This document shows, one piece after another, positions 1 through 12,371 of a stretch of 64,000 nt of DNA (within the stretch, counting starts at the first letter, position 1; each line of letters starts with the position of its first letter). A model generated the notes under the pieces. The model did not search any database. It worked only from the letters and a program-made list of their open reading frames with translations, and was not told the origin of the DNA. The stretch lies in NCBI GenBank assembly GCA_940337035.1, contig CALNHX010001936.1:1-64000 (forward strand), given 5' to 3'. The position numbers and the translations under genes are program-made. This stretch comes from Agriotes lineatus (Eukaryota > Arthropoda > Insecta > Coleoptera > Elateridae).

Positions 1-2583
1 TTCTTCCAAGATTTTAACTCCCAGCGTCTTCGCCAATTAATTTCCAAATAGTGTTATCATAAGAAGGTGACTACTTAGATACAATTGCCGGCCGACCAGC
101 TAACAGTTTCGGAGACGGTGTGTACAGCTCCTTAAAATACTCTAAACTGGCGCCGACGGATTTCTGTCAAATAACGGCAAGTGTATCCAGGCATTCAAAC
201 GAAAATACGTAAACTCAAGTAGCACAATAAATCTGAAAGAGAAGCTCAACTCAAATATAGGTCGCAGTAGCAAATAAAGTCAGAATACAAATATCACAGT
301 ATAATGTCAGCATAAATTCACAGTACAAATATATATATATCAGAATATCGTTTCAAAATAAGAATCGTAGATTACTACGATTAGCAATATGCAAATAAGG
401 GCAAAATGGCAATACTTACAGCAATAACATAAGTGCACACATTGTACACATTACAACGAATTGCCAGGCAGGAAAAATTACAGCAGGTGCTCCTACGATG
501 GTTGGTGACGGGGGAAACGCATTGCGCGGTCCCAGAAGGGAACCCAGGGCCGCACGATGCCACAGATTTTATAAGCGTCTAGAGCAAATACATGCGGCAG
601 AAATCAAACGGCTCCGGACCGAAGGCCCAAGATTATCAGCCCGAAACGCATGATCATCGGCCGAGGAAGCGATAACAAACAGCTGCAACTATGGCTCATG
701 ACATGATCGGCACTCCAGCACTAGTTGTTGTAAGGGGGAAAGAAGGTCCACGATAACATTCCAGAAGTATAAGGAATCTAGAGCGACTAAAATTCTCACA
801 CTGGAAAAATTCCAGGCAATGTGTGACGCCACGTGGTCGCATACAGAATCCGCCGAAGGCGTAGGAATCAAATCTTCCTCATAATGAACTCGGAGACATC
901 AGAACCACACGAAAGTGTAGGCTTACATTTCACACTCAAAAACCAACAGCAGCCTCACAAATTCCACCGAAGTTATTCAAACGCTAAACCACCATGATGT
1001 CGGCTTGTCGGGCGAGACGGAAAAGAAGCTCCGAACCAAAGCGCGTACCCAAGAAAATTTCCAAAATAAGGCCACCGAAGTAAGGCACAAGCGCGCGAAA
1101 TACGAAACGGCGCGCTCACAGAACTATGCGCGAGCAGATACGCCACAGAGCGGACTAAATACCACGGAATGCTAAATTTAAAGGCGGCGCAAATAAAACG
1201 TAACAATAGCTCCTTGCTATTCTCAACGACAGTTTATCAAATAACTCTTCCTTTCTCTAAATATATCAGCAAACAGCTCCCACACGTACTTTGAAGTATC
1301 CTCTACAATCTTCTTCTGCTTCCCAATATTTTTTTCAGTTAATATGACTTGATTACGTATATATTTTCTTATTTTTAATTAAATATCTTCTCCTTTACTT
1401 AAATTGTACTTTTTATGTAAAATTATCTGATAATACACTTATCAGCAGACACAGAATAATTTATACTTTCAACATAATTCCATTTACAGTTTCAAATTAC
1501 ATTTTTCCACTACGCATTTATATAACGAACAATAATATTCATTTATGCGCGAAAAGCTGCTTCTGCTACGCATTTATTTGAACACTTATTGACTCATGCA
1601 AACGACTACTATAGCGTAGATATTCAAACGCAGTCAATACTGAACCATAACAATATATCGCACGCACAAAGCTGCTCCAGACGACACCTTTGTGCATATA
1701 TGCTCAGGCGCGGTGTACACCGAACACAAGAAAGCACAAAACTACTTTGGCGCGTTCTGACTCACTTAGAATCTTAGATGGCTGCTCTCGAATGACCAAA
1801 TACGATATGAAATCGCCCATCTTAAGTGCTGATTCCCAAATAGCTGTAGCGTAATACCTAAACTTGACGGTCACAGCTCTCTACGGCGACGCCTTTACTA
1901 TTGCGTCACCTAATGGCGCGGTCGCTTCCAACGACTTGGCACTCCTTTACAGCTAACCGGCAATTTCAACGTGTCTCTTCGCTTATCATCGTCTGCACTC
2001 GAAGCAGGGTCGCATTTTCAAAACTTGCTTGACTGACGTTTACTCTTGGGTCGGCGAACAAAAGCACACACATGCTCGGCGAAAACCAATCCGAGATTGA
2101 CGCTATCTCCACAAAACTCGACCGCTGCGATATACACAAACATATACTAACAAACACTAAAGGACACGCATGCATAAATCGGCTGTATATTGAAATGCTC
2201 TTATAAACTCACTCAGGCGAACCAGGCCAAGTTCCCGTTTCAATAGCTACTAACGTATGATAAAAAAAGAAACAGATTGGGCTTTACCATTAAAATTTAA
2301 ACCAATTCCATGAATGTAGTATAGTTAGTATTATTTAAGACATATTCAAATTATAAAATGTTATGAAGGATGTTGAAAATTACGTGCCTTATTACGAGTA
2401 CATAAATAGTTTCCTTTCCCTATTTCCAAAAACGGATTTCGCTTTTTGCCCACCTGCAGAGTAGTTTACACGTATAGGACCAAAAAACTAGTTTAATCGG
2501 TGAAAGCAATTGCTGTTTTGAACATTCACTATTACTTTGTAACCTTATACACCGTTTTACCACACTTTTTCTCTGTATTCTAG
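1..2583. other. No gene recognised; probable upstream intron and repeats
   Basis: I see no convincing exon or conserved domain here on either strand. About 480-1200 is richer in G+C than its surroundings and resembles in composition the tracts at 6.2-8.6 kb and 58-62 kb, which suggests remains of a large repeat family, but I could not align them. The first exon (signal peptide) of the Ly6 gene that ends at 3060 should lie here or further upstream. I could not identify it. Confidence 0.4.
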
Positions 2584-3060
2584 CCGAAGCCTTAAAATGC
2601 TACATGTGCAACTCTCAGCTGCCTAACCGGACATGCTTCACCCCAATAGATACCAACGTCATACCAGCATTTGAGTGCAACACGACTAGTACGAACATAG
2701 CTCGAGTTATTAACGGCCCAATAGATGGCAGGCTAGTGCGAGCTGCAGAAACTTCAACCGACTACGAATGCGTCACCTTTCAAAAGCACTGTAAGTAGAA
2801 ATACCGTGATGATATCATGAAACAGTAAGCCATTTGCTTTTTCAGATAAAAACGATAATATAACGGAAATGGGAAGAGATTGCTTCCCCAAGCAGGTCGA
2901 GGTGGACGCCTGCACGATCCTGAAGGTTGCGGGTGGCACAACATACAATCTGACACAGTGCAACATATGCACCACCGACTACTGCAACTCTTCGTACGTC
3001 CTAAAGGTTTCCGGGTTGCTGCTTTTGTGTCTTTGTCTTTTAAGGACTGCGCTTGAGTAA
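2584..3060 (+). CDS. Ly6/three-finger GPI-anchored protein, last two exons (5' exon not found)
   Basis: Two exons are visible: 2584-2790 and 2846-3060, joined by a 55-bp intron with a GTAAGT donor (2791) and a TTTTTCAG acceptor. The split codon reads T+AT (Tyr), keeping one frame. The exon starts after an AG at 2582-2583 in phase 1, so an upstream signal-peptide exon is missing. The mature protein opens with EALKCYMCNS and has ten cysteines, the classic Ly6/uPAR count, ending QCNICTTDYCNSS. A hydrophobic tail (VSGLLLLCLCLL) follows as a GPI signal, with the likely omega site near the CNSS. Several N-glycosylation sequons (NRT, NTT, NIT, NLT, NSS) are present. Insect Ly6 proteins act at the cell surface in septate junctions, channel regulation or sleep control. 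I cannot assign this one to a named member. Confidence 0.85.
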
Positions 3061-3117
3061 TCCTCCGTGTATATAATTAAGAAGTAATTTAAAAAATTTC
3101 GGTGTAATGAAATCTGA

Positions 3118-3123
3118 AATAAA
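3118..3123 (+). terminator. Poly(A) signal of the Ly6 gene
   Basis: AATAAA lies 57 bp after the stop codon of the Ly6 exon, which fits a short 3' UTR. Confidence 0.6.
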
Positions 3124-4510
3124 AATATTTTCTAAGTTAAATTATCAGTACTGCTTTAAGTAGTTGTGTTATTTTATTAATGTTAGTGTGAAAAATCTAT
3201 TTACTGATTGTGTTAGCCGTGGGTTGCTCTTTGGAATTTGTTTTAATTTAGTTAGCTATTGGCTAAAAAAATTAAATCTCGATATGGATTTGGAGATTCA
3301 CTCCAACTCCAGAAACTTATTCAACACAAATAATCCGAAGCAATTTAAAATTTAAGGTTTAAATGGGAGGTATTCCGTTTAGAATTTTGTTAATTGCCAC
3401 AACGGTTTTGTAAACTTTGAACCGCCACAAAATTCACGATCTAACGATGTGCACAATCGTAATATTTCCTGGGTTCAAAATGCATGTGGTAGTACGTTGC
3501 CATTTCTAATAACTAGTCTCCAAGCCTAAAAAAGTTCCTACAATCTGCAATATTCCTGTTGCAGTTTAGTACCAATCATTCTGTATATTGGGTTGCCTCG
3601 CTTCCGTTTTCAGAATTTTGAGTATTCTTGAACTGATAAATTGATGATAACTGTCGATTTACATTGGTATCTGCTTTTGAAGATTGTCAGTATATAGCGG
3701 GAGTGATTTCCTGTTTTCATTTGGGAAAAATTGATTCTTGATACTACTTTTTGCAACATAACATATTTTGGAGGTGTTCTTTTAGTTTTATTTTATTACA
3801 CTAATGTACTAACAATAACTTTGGTAACGTTCAGCTTGTAAATAGTAGATGGCCCAAAATTGTGTGGGACAATTATATCTGCGAAGACGATCAAAAACTT
3901 TTTGATTTTATGAGTTTTATGTTTATCTACATGCTACCGATTATCGACTTTGGTTGATCGTTTTCGCACGGGGCAATTTTTTTTATTTAAAGCAATGCGA
4001 CATTAATTGATTGTTTCTGTAAATATTTAATTATGTGTTCTAATTAAAAATTGGTGAATAAAAACCTATTGTGGGTTTAAATAACTTCTGCTTGTTTTTA
4101 TTTTGTTTTTGAGGGCCTTAAGTGGTTAGGGGTTTACTACTACATCTCTAGATCTTCTAGTAGCGTTCTCTAGCACTCCGCCAGTTTTTTCAAGAACTAG
4201 CTGGAAAATTTTGCTACGCAATACGCCAATTCCAAGCGACGGTGTATATGTTTTAGGATTATTGTGTTATGAATATTATTTACATTATAAATTCTTGGTA
4301 AGAAGAAAGAGGGCAGCTGGAATTTTATTCTTAAGTCCACATCGTAAGGTAAATAATGTGCTAATCTAAAGGTAATTCTGAACCGGACATCATTTGCACC
4401 TCTATATCGATCAATTTATGAACATTGCAAATTCGTAAGATTTTGTTTTAATAACAAAGTTCAAATGTTTTACTACTTAGTATCCGATGGTTTCTATATG
4501 ATCTAATATA
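3124..4510. other. Intergenic, nothing recognised
   Basis: A+T-rich sequence with no long reading frame and no domain that I recognise. Confidence 0.5.
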
Positions 4511-4900
4511 TTTTATCTACGACAGTGTGTAAAATTGCCTTTTAGTTGGCAGTTTTAAGTTTGTAAAACGACTGTTTAATAACATGTTTTCATTAGTTTA
4601 CGTCGTTAATAGCAACGTGCTTAAAAAATTTCATTAGGCACGTAGTTAGTAGCAACGTGTTTTAAAATTTTTAAAACACTCAAAATTAGGACCGGCTGCT
4701 AGTAATTCTAATTTACATGTAAAGTATTTTTTATATTTACCGTATTTTTAGATTCTATTGTAGATAAAATATTGTACGATACACATGCGTAAAGCATCTT
4801 TAGTCACTCGCGGGGCTTAAAACGCTCGCTCACTCGCGTTTTAACTCTACCCCACTCGTTACTAAAGAGTAGCTTTACGCACTTGTATCGTAAATTACTA
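4511..4900 (-). repeat. Hairpin MITE-like repeat, copy 1
   Basis: This block is repeated in opposite orientation at 57529-57848, sharing landmarks such as TTTTATCTACGACAGTGTGT, AAACGACTGTTTAATAACA and GATACA..GCGTAAAGC. Its end, about 4770-4895, is an imperfect hairpin: GATACACATGCGTAAAGC on one side is complementary to GCTTTACGCACTTGTATC on the other, with a loop rich in CTCGC. The copy at 57.5 kb has lost most of that loop. There is no coding capacity. Confidence 0.7.
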
Positions 4901-6199
4901 TTAGAGGTACTACTACAGCGTTTAAAAAAATAAATATATGTTATATTAAGGGTGGGATTAGTAAAAAGTAATTCTTTACATTCAACTTTTGGAGGAATAT
5001 GTTTACTACTTTCTGAAGGTAATGTATAAGAAAAAAAAAGTAACACGCAGGAACAGAATCTCCGACTTCTCCGTCCTGGAACGTCATAGAACGTGACCTC
5101 CATTTCAGTCATTATTTGAAAAAGATATACAAGAAAAATAGTGAAAGCGTTACATGAGAAACATTATTTACGACATATAACATAAAGTCCAGTAGCTCAA
5201 CGTGAAAGGTGAGTCGTCAACTAAAATAAATAGGGGCTTGCTCGCAATAGACAAAACAATTGTACCTGAAAAATATGGCTAGTAGGTAATTTTCAGAGAC
5301 ATTAAATCCCAGAGTTTTAATGTTTGGATAAGTTTTAAAACTCAGCTTTAATCATTATTACCAGTGTTTCGTTGGGAGGGGGAATGAAAACGTCGCTCAC
5401 GATGCCATTTGAAGCAAATGGCGGGCAACCCCATTTTTCGGTTCCTCATAATCATACGACCAAAATACTTATTATTATTCTTATTAAGGTCTTCATTTCC
5501 ATTTTTCTCTAAGGCAAATAGATTCTGAGCTAGAGCAGCGTAAAATGAAGAGGAACATATTTTCCGACGATTATTATTGATAAAAATTTATGTTTCCATT
5601 GTGACTAATTATTATTTTTCAGTCATTTTCACAATATCAGAAGATTTGTGGGCTCAGGTAGTCGTGTCGAACCCCATTTCTAACGGTCAAATTCTTACAA
5701 ATCCCAATACATATGCGTAGGCCGGAGTGATATTTCTGCCTTTAGACGCTAGTAACTCTATTCGAATCGAGATCGAGACGCACAAAGGCCACATGTTCAG
5801 TAATAAAAGGGTCGTCAATGATTGGCACTGTCGTCACCAGGACTTTCATAACGCAACGATAATCAAATACGTTATGCATGTGACTAGCAATAGAATTCCA
5901 CCTAGGAGCGCAGGTTTAATTCTTACCGTCTACGATGTTTTGTTTCTTTACGAATCAACATAATTGTAATGTAAAAATATATTAAAGACATTAAAAACAT
6001 GTATTCTGTAATTGTTTTGTTACGTGAGAAGTCCTCGGTTCTAAACCCACGGTGGTCGGACACACACACACGCACACACCACACAATGTTTGCTGTGCAA
6101 GCACCAAAGGCGCGCTCCAACTCTGTATCCCTAATCCGGGACAAGTTGAGCATTCTACCGCCAGATGCCATTTTAACTGGAAAGGCCACCTATGTGGTG
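4901..6199. other. Intergenic, (CA)n near 6061
   Basis: No gene was recognised. A short interrupted CA microsatellite occupies 6061-6086. Reading frames at 5727-5963 and 5999-6205 overlap on opposite strands and resemble nothing known to me. Confidence 0.45.
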
Positions 6200-8830
6200 G
6201 GCTAAACAGCTAGTGCTATACTAAATGGTGCAGCAAATCAACGCCAGTGATGCAAGGATAGAGGCACACGAGCACCAGGGTTGAGCGAAGGTCCTTGGCC
6301 GGAACTAATGGCCGGATACTGTTACGGTATTAATTCATCATATCGACATAGGTCGTATTGATTGTTCAAAAACGGGTACAAACTACAGGGTTCGCCGGCT
6401 TTACTAATAAGAACACAGATCTTAATGTGCTGGAGCAGATTTTGGTTGCTCCGGTTACTCGCACTTAACTCAGTCGGGAAGGCGTGGTTCGAAAGCTCAA
6501 AGCAAAACCGGCGGCACTTACCCTGATGGATTGCTTAACAGAAAAAGAAATGCCTGAGCGCCACTTGGTTCTGATTAGGGGTGGCTGACGTGTCTAGAAC
6601 CAAGAACAATACACGTAGCCTATGTAGAAGTCCTCCAGGTACGTTGCTGAACACCTCCGCCTGTTGTTCACCAAGCCTCCTCCGAGTAGCCGGGTGACCT
6701 TGTCGTTAAATCACTTACCTTCAAGGCCACCGTCACTAAAGAATAACAAAAGAACACTGAATGGCCCAGGGCTTGGGGCTTGCTTATCAAAAAAGCGTAC
6801 TTTCAGCTTTACATTGCAAATTACACTCGGCCTTTGCCACACTGGATTAATTAATGACCCAGAAGGGGTTCAGAACTCAACAAATAATCAAATTGACTTT
6901 AATGGGTTTATTATTTAAAGAATTAAAGTTTACACAAATCTTTACATTGATAATAATCACCCGGAGGTGGATTCAAGCTTAGTAAAAAGAAAAATCACAC
7001 CCTACATGAATATAAAAGGGGTTCCCACGCAAAGTTACCTTATGGTCTAAATATGTTGTTACACAACGGACAAAACGAAATAGATCACAGGGGTGAAGCC
7101 CCTGGTTAACAACAAACAAATCAAAACATAGGCTTAAGCTTAGGTGAACGGGCACAATATTTACGAACTCCCGGAAAATACAACAAATATAGTCGCACCT
7201 TAATTAGGCACAAGAACACAATTGGTGTAATACATAGCTCCTATCTGGTAGCTGTAAGCACGTCGCTAGTTTCTGCTATAAACTCGTCCTCGGGGAAGCT
7301 TGGCAAGGCGTTGCGGAGGTACAGAAAGGGCTGGAGCCGGGCCTGATAGTTGTTTAGCGCAAAGCGGCGCCTAAGATGATGTGGGCCCCTCCTTGGGAAG
7401 AATCGGAGCGATAGAGTTGATTTTATTCCAGGCTTCAGAATGGCACGACGCAATCGGACTTTGCAAATAATGCAACCAAGGCACTACAATAATTAACACG
7501 CGGTGGGCCTCCCGTCGACTTCGATAAACTCAGCGTCGGTAATTCAAAAATGCAGTACGCAAAAGGTTTTTTCCCCACAAAGGTACGGGAAACCGTTAAT
7601 CACAAGCTTAAAGATGTCGTCTCTAAATGGATCTGCAAATGGTGCAACGATCTTCCCCTGAGAAGTACATCAACTTAAGGAGACGAATCGGCTATATGCC
7701 AACACTGAAATATCGATAACTCAATCGCCCACCCCGCGTGTTCGTTCAAAAACACCCAACAAGGGTAAAATAATCGTCCGAAGGTCTAAGCTGAACTGCC
7801 TTAAAAAACCCAATCGCGCGGTGACTACCGAATTTGTTCACCCCGCGCCGCCGTGAAGTTATCCTTTTCTTGCAGCCGTTAAGAAAAATCTTCCCTTTCA
7901 AGATTGCATTAACGCTCAAAGAATTGCGAACCGAAGCAGCTTACTGCGTATTGAAGAAAAGCGAGAGGGGTCTGGAACATTCCAAAGGATTTCTTGCAGT
8001 CGTAATGACTTCCACGGTGTTGAATTACGAGGCCAGTTTTTACGAACTTCGGGCGTTGAAGTCAATAACAGGAAGTGTCCAAGGGCAGCATATGGGCTAT
8101 TGCCAAAACAAATGTAATCCCAGAGCCTAATTTCTTTGTGCGTGAAACAAGGAAGGGTTGTTCAAAATTGATTAGATGCATACGGATTTGAAGAATTTGC
8201 AATTACAACGACGCCGAGCAGTCGCGAAACATGACGCAATTAGTATACGAAACGGGAACGTTTATCAAGAAAAGAATTACAATATCTATGTTTGTTTTTA
8301 GGTTCTGAGTATAACTGTACTATAAATACCTCGGGTAACCCCAAGACTATAAAACGAACAAAGCGACTCGGACGTGACATGAATTGTTTACAAGGAATTT
8401 TCACGCATCACGGAGCCCGAGCATAAGCCCAAGTAAATTCGAATTACGACGCCGCGTTAACAGGGCCGGTCTCGCGCCAGAGGCGGCTTTACGAAAAGTA
8501 AATCGGCCAGCGCTTTTTAATAGAATTACTCAATCAAGAAATACCTTTACAATACCTAGACAGACTTCGATAAAACAAAAAATTGGTATCAATTTACCCG
8601 CGAGGCAATGGCAATGGCAGTTCAAAGATTGGCTACAAGTAATCGGCGCTGATCTACAGGTTGGTAACGATATATTTTTCCAGATCTGTGTTGAGATACA
8701 AGGCGTCGGTATGCAGATTGTTGGTGAGACGATTGATGATCGATATGAAATTTCACAACACTCAATTGAGAAATGGTTGAAATTTCAGGTGTGCAGGATA
8801 TATTTGTGGTAGAACTACTCGTAGATGGCA
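6200..8830. other. Unassigned G+C-richer tract, possible LTR-element remains
   Basis: The base composition differs from the A+T-rich surroundings, and short open frames occur on both strands. TATAAA-like boxes at about 8321 and 8348 precede the longest frame (8384-8812, +, 142 codons), whose product I do not recognise. The minus-strand frame 7241-7453 ends in a protein-like run (FALNNYQARLQPFLYLRNAL) that could be a polyprotein fragment, but no diagnostic motif is visible. The tract may be the promoter and leader of a degenerate LTR retrotransposon. That is a guess from composition. Confidence 0.25.
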
Positions 8831-9119
8831 TGTAATCATATCTTATCGTTTACTAAATATAGCTGCTATAAATTCTTCTATCATATTCAATATCAAAAAA
8901 CAAGAATCAAATATGTTTTACAGAACTTTCTTTAAAAAAAACTGTCGTTTGATTTAATAACAGACCATCTCAAACGGCGTTCCACAATTAACAAGAATAA
9001 GGATCGAAGAGATTTGTGAAATGAAATCATTTTCTAGTGATAAACAGCAGTTCAGGTACATGATGTAAATATTGTTGTTTTAAAAATCTTGTTAGTACTC
9101 TAAGGCTAAATTCTTGACG

Positions 9120-9610
9120 TCGAAGGTGGTGAAAACTTCTATAATTAGTGGATTACCAAGCTGAAATTTTGATGGGCCAAGTGTGTTGATTTGCCAGAAG
9201 ACTACTTAGAGAAGGCCTAAGATGAGTGTAGAATTTCTGAACTAAAACATTAGTAGTTCTCAAAAAAGTCTTTTTTTTTATTTTTCTCCTATAGTACCGA
9301 AGCAGCTTATAGATTTATTTTATAATGAAATCAGGTCTGTACTTGGATAGTGCTAGCTATATTTCTTTCTACAATGTAGTATTTGATACTCAACATTGGT
9401 TTAGAATAGAAATATCCTTTGTCCCTATTTCCCAAGTTTACCTAAATGTGTATTGCCGATTGGCTTTCGGGGTATTCTTTTATGCTAATGTTTATAGTAG
9501 GTAAGTGTACTAATTTTTTTTTATAATAAGACCTCTTTTCTTCCTACCCACTTTTTATTCTACGGCCTATCGGCCTTGTTCGTTATTTACTTTTTCCCTT
9601 GACAATCTCT
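9120..9610 (-). repeat. Dispersed repeat, inverted relative to 31260-31780
   Basis: The reverse complement aligns over about 500 bp with 31260-31780. Shared landmarks include GAATAAAAAGTGGG, ACCAATGTTGAGTA, TTTCATTATAAAATA and ACACTTGGCCCATCAA. It has no coding frame and its ends are not resolved. Confidence 0.7.
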
Positions 9611-9724
9611 ATGAGACTATAAGACCTAGATACTTTCCATGCGGTTTTGCTTAATTATTGGGTTTACATTACTTTTTACAGTTTTTAGGTGAGTTACGTG
9701 TTTTAGGTTCTGTATGTTTGTATA

Positions 9725-9876
9725 AATGGAAACCAGCAAATAGAAGGAAAAGGGGAAGAACAAGAAAGAGCTGGAATACTGGAATTCAAGAAGCCATGCA
9801 AGAAAGAGGACTAGAAGAAGACGGGTTCAGAAATAGAACTGCATGGAAATTGGGATGCGGCAGATGGCTAAACTAG
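9725..9876 (+). mobile_element. 3'-terminal fragment of a non-LTR retrotransposon
   Basis: The frame encodes KWKPANRRKRGRTRKSWN, then a run ending WKLGCGRWLN and a stop. This is the basic tail typical of insect endonuclease-reverse transcriptase proteins (RxRGRPRKxW...). Only the last roughly 50 codons remain, so the copy is heavily 5'-truncated. It is followed by a TA-repeat in which the foldback element sits. Confidence 0.65.
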
Positions 9877-9907
9877 CTGTACTTAAAACCGCTTATATAT
9901 ATATATA

Positions 9908-10959
9908 CAGGGTGAGTTTTTTTTCATTATTACTATAGGGATCTCGGAAACCGTGAAAGATAGAAGGTTGGTTAAATGGAGAAAGAATTGCAGTTTTATG
10001 AGCTTATTTGAGATGTGCTTTTGTTTCTTTGAAAAAATCCAAGGCCTACTAGATACAAGCAAAATATTAAAATTACTTAATTTCTTAAAGTCACTCTAGC
10101 GCCGTTATTATTGAAAATAGAAAAAAAATAATAAGAATAAAAGTTTTAGCTATTTTTACTATGTTTATCTTACACTTATTAGTTTTCTTCTAGCTTTCAT
10201 AGTTTTTAAATAGCAATCATAGTTGGCTTAGACATTTCTAACAAGATCTCATTTTTCCGCTTAAAATGACATAAGGTTTGTTATACATATTTTGACTAAT
10301 AATTCTTTTATAATAATTTTCGTAATAAGAAAATTACGAAAACAAAAGCTATGAAAGCTAGAAGGAAATTAATAAGTGTAAGATAAACACCCTAAAAATA
10401 GCTAACACTTTTATTCTCATTATTTTTTTCTATTTTCAATAATAACGGCGCTAGACCGACTTTAAAAGATTAAGTAATTTTAAAATTTGGTTACATCTAG
10501 TAGGCTTTGGATTTTTTAAAAGAAACAACAGCACACTTTGAATAAGCTCATAAAACTACAATTATTTCTCCATTTAGCAAACGAGATATGCTCTTTTTAG
10601 AAATGTCTAAGCCAACTATGATTGCTATTTAAAAAAATGTAAGTTAATGTTATAATTCAGAAACTATGAAAGTTAGAAGAAAACTAATAAGTGTAAGATA
10701 AACACCGTAAAAATAGCTAAAACTTTTATTCTTATTATTTTTTTTCTATTTTCAATAACAACGGCGCTAGACCGACTTTAAGAAATTAAGTAATTTTAAT
10801 ATTTTGCTTGTATCTAGTAGGCCTTGGATTTTTTCAAAGAAACAAAAACACATCTCAAATAAGCTCATAAAACTGCAATTCTTTCTCCATTTAACCAACC
10901 TTCTATCTTTCACGGTTTCCGAGATCCCTATAGTGATAATGAAAAAAAAACTCACCCTG
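9908..10959. mobile_element. Foldback DNA element with about 300-bp terminal inverted repeats
   Basis: The termini are CAGGGTGAGTTTTTTTT and its complement, both abutting TA-repeat sequence (TA target). The outer arms, 9908-10210 and about 10660-10959, are near-perfect inverted copies. A third, more diverged copy of the same module lies at about 10325-10600 in the orientation of the right arm, so the right half carries the module twice. Landmarks of the module are AACGGCGCTAGACCGACTTT and CTAGTAGGC(C/T)TTGGATTTTTT. No transposase is encoded, so it must be mobilised in trans or be immobile. Confidence 0.85.
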
Positions 10960-11077
10960 TATATATATATATATCTATATATATTGATGTTAATTTTTAA
11001 TAAATCACTTCAAACTGGAATTCACCCCATACAGTGGAAATTAGCATACTTGACGCCGATCTTTAAATCCGGTGATC

Positions 11078-12371
11078 CGAGGGGAGGTCCATAAATTCGT
11101 TCCCTAAGTGTGAAAAAAAGGTTCTACAAAAACTTCAATATTTTTATTTTTCAATATAACCCCTTTTTACTTTAATACATTTATTACATCTACCAATTAA
11201 TTTTTCTAAACCTATAAAATAATAACTTTTATCTTTATCTTCAAAATGGCTGTTTACAGCAGTAATCAGTTCTTCATTGTTCGAAAATCTTTGTCCCCTT
11301 AGCTCCTTTTTCAAATTTGGAAAAAGATAAAAATCACTGGGGGCTAAGTCGGAACTGTAGGGTGCATGGTTAATTTCTTCAAATCCACATGCCTGTAGTG
11401 CGGCCATTGCTACTCGAGCTTTGTGTACAGGGGCATTGTCATGCAAGAGCAGCACGCTTCTGGCTAGTTTTCCATGGCGCTTTTCTTTAATGGCCTCTTT
11501 CAAACGATGTAGAATGTTGGCATAGTATTCTCCTGTTATCTCTGTATCCTTTTCCTTGTAATCAATTAATAGAATTCCTTGTGAGTCCCAAAATATGGTT
11601 GCCATAATTTTTCCGGCCGACTGCGCAACTTTAAACTTCTTGGGATGCTCTGTACCCTTCCGGTGCCACTGCATCGATTCTTGCTTCGACTCTGGATCAT
11701 AAAAATGAACCCATGTTTCATCCCCTGTTACAATCTTATCAATAATTTCTGCTGGATTATCCCTACACATTTCCAAAAACTCTCTACATGTTGTCACGCG
11801 CGCTCGTTTTTGAACAGGTGTGAGTAATCGAGGCACCCATCTTGCAGTGACCTTGGACATACCGAGATGGTCATGAAGAATCCGCAAAACTGTTGTTTCT
11901 GATATGCCACATATCTGTGCTATTTCTTTCTTCTTTAATCTTGCATTTTCTAAAATTAAATTTTCCACTTTTTCCACATTTTCTCCTGTGATGGCTTCAA
12001 CAGGCCGACCAGAGCGAGGGTCATCTTCTAGAGACTCTCTACCCCATTTAAAAAGCTTGGACCACTTTTTAATTGTGTAGTCCGAGGAAGTAGAATCGCC
12101 ATATACTGCCAACATTTCTTCCCGAATGGTTGTCGGACTTTTTCCCTGTTTTGTCAGAAACTTTATTATGGCTCTGTATTCAATTTTGTCCATTTTCTAC
12201 TTTTTAAGTATTCACCTCACACTTTTATTTATTAAAATTAAACTAATTACACGAAATGGTTCAAACTTTCTAATTACCGTTATGACAGATGTACAAACGG
12301 AAAACATTCAGTTTTCTTTTGTTATCTGGCCTACTAGATATTCAGGGAGCGCATTTATGGACCTCCCCTCG
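11078..12371 (-). mobile_element. Complete mariner-family transposon
   Basis: Terminal inverted repeats of about 28 bp (CGAGGGGAGGTCCATAAAT on the left and its imperfect complement on the right) enclose an uninterrupted transposase. TA follows the right end (12372-12373). The left flank reads TC instead of TA, so the target duplication is imperfect. It interrupts the jockey-like relic between the FKSGD and SKLSIF segments and is therefore younger than that relic. Confidence 0.9.
11144..12193 (-). CDS. Mariner transposase, intact, DD34D
   Basis: The frame gives 349 residues, the usual mariner size. The N-terminal half holds two helix-turn-helix units (around 5-50 and 85-112), joined by a segment containing DDPRSGRP. 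The WVPRLLT motif at 119-125 is typical of the family. Catalytic aspartates are D158 (VTGDETWVHFYD), D252 (LLHDNAPVHKA) and D287 (YSSDLAPSDFYLF), with 34 residues between the last two, which is the mariner DD34D signature. The protein would bind the inverted repeats and carry out cut-and-paste transposition in the nucleus. No stop or frameshift is present, so activity is possible. The family hallmark YSPDLAPSD has S in place of P here. Confidence 0.95.
   Translation of the reverse strand: MDKIEYRAIIKFLTKQGKSPTTIREEMLAVYGDSTSSDYTIKKWSKLFKWGRESLEDDPRSGRPVEAITGENVEKVENLILENARLKKKEIAQICGISETTVLRILHDHLGMSKVTARWVPRLLTPVQKRARVTTCREFLEMCRDNPAEIIDKIVTGDETWVHFYDPESKQESMQWHRKGTEHPKKFKVAQSAGKIMATIFWDSQGILLIDYKEKDTEITGEYYANILHRLKEAIKEKRHGKLARSVLLLHDNAPVHKARVAMAALQACGFEEINHAPYSSDLAPSDFYLFPNLKKELRGQRFSNNEELITAVNSHFEDKDKSYYFIGLEKLIGRCNKCIKVKRGYIEK

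Noticed and set aside
8384..8812. 142-codon plus-strand frame as a host gene
   Set aside because: No recognised domain, no splice context, and it sits in a G+C-richer repeat-like tract.
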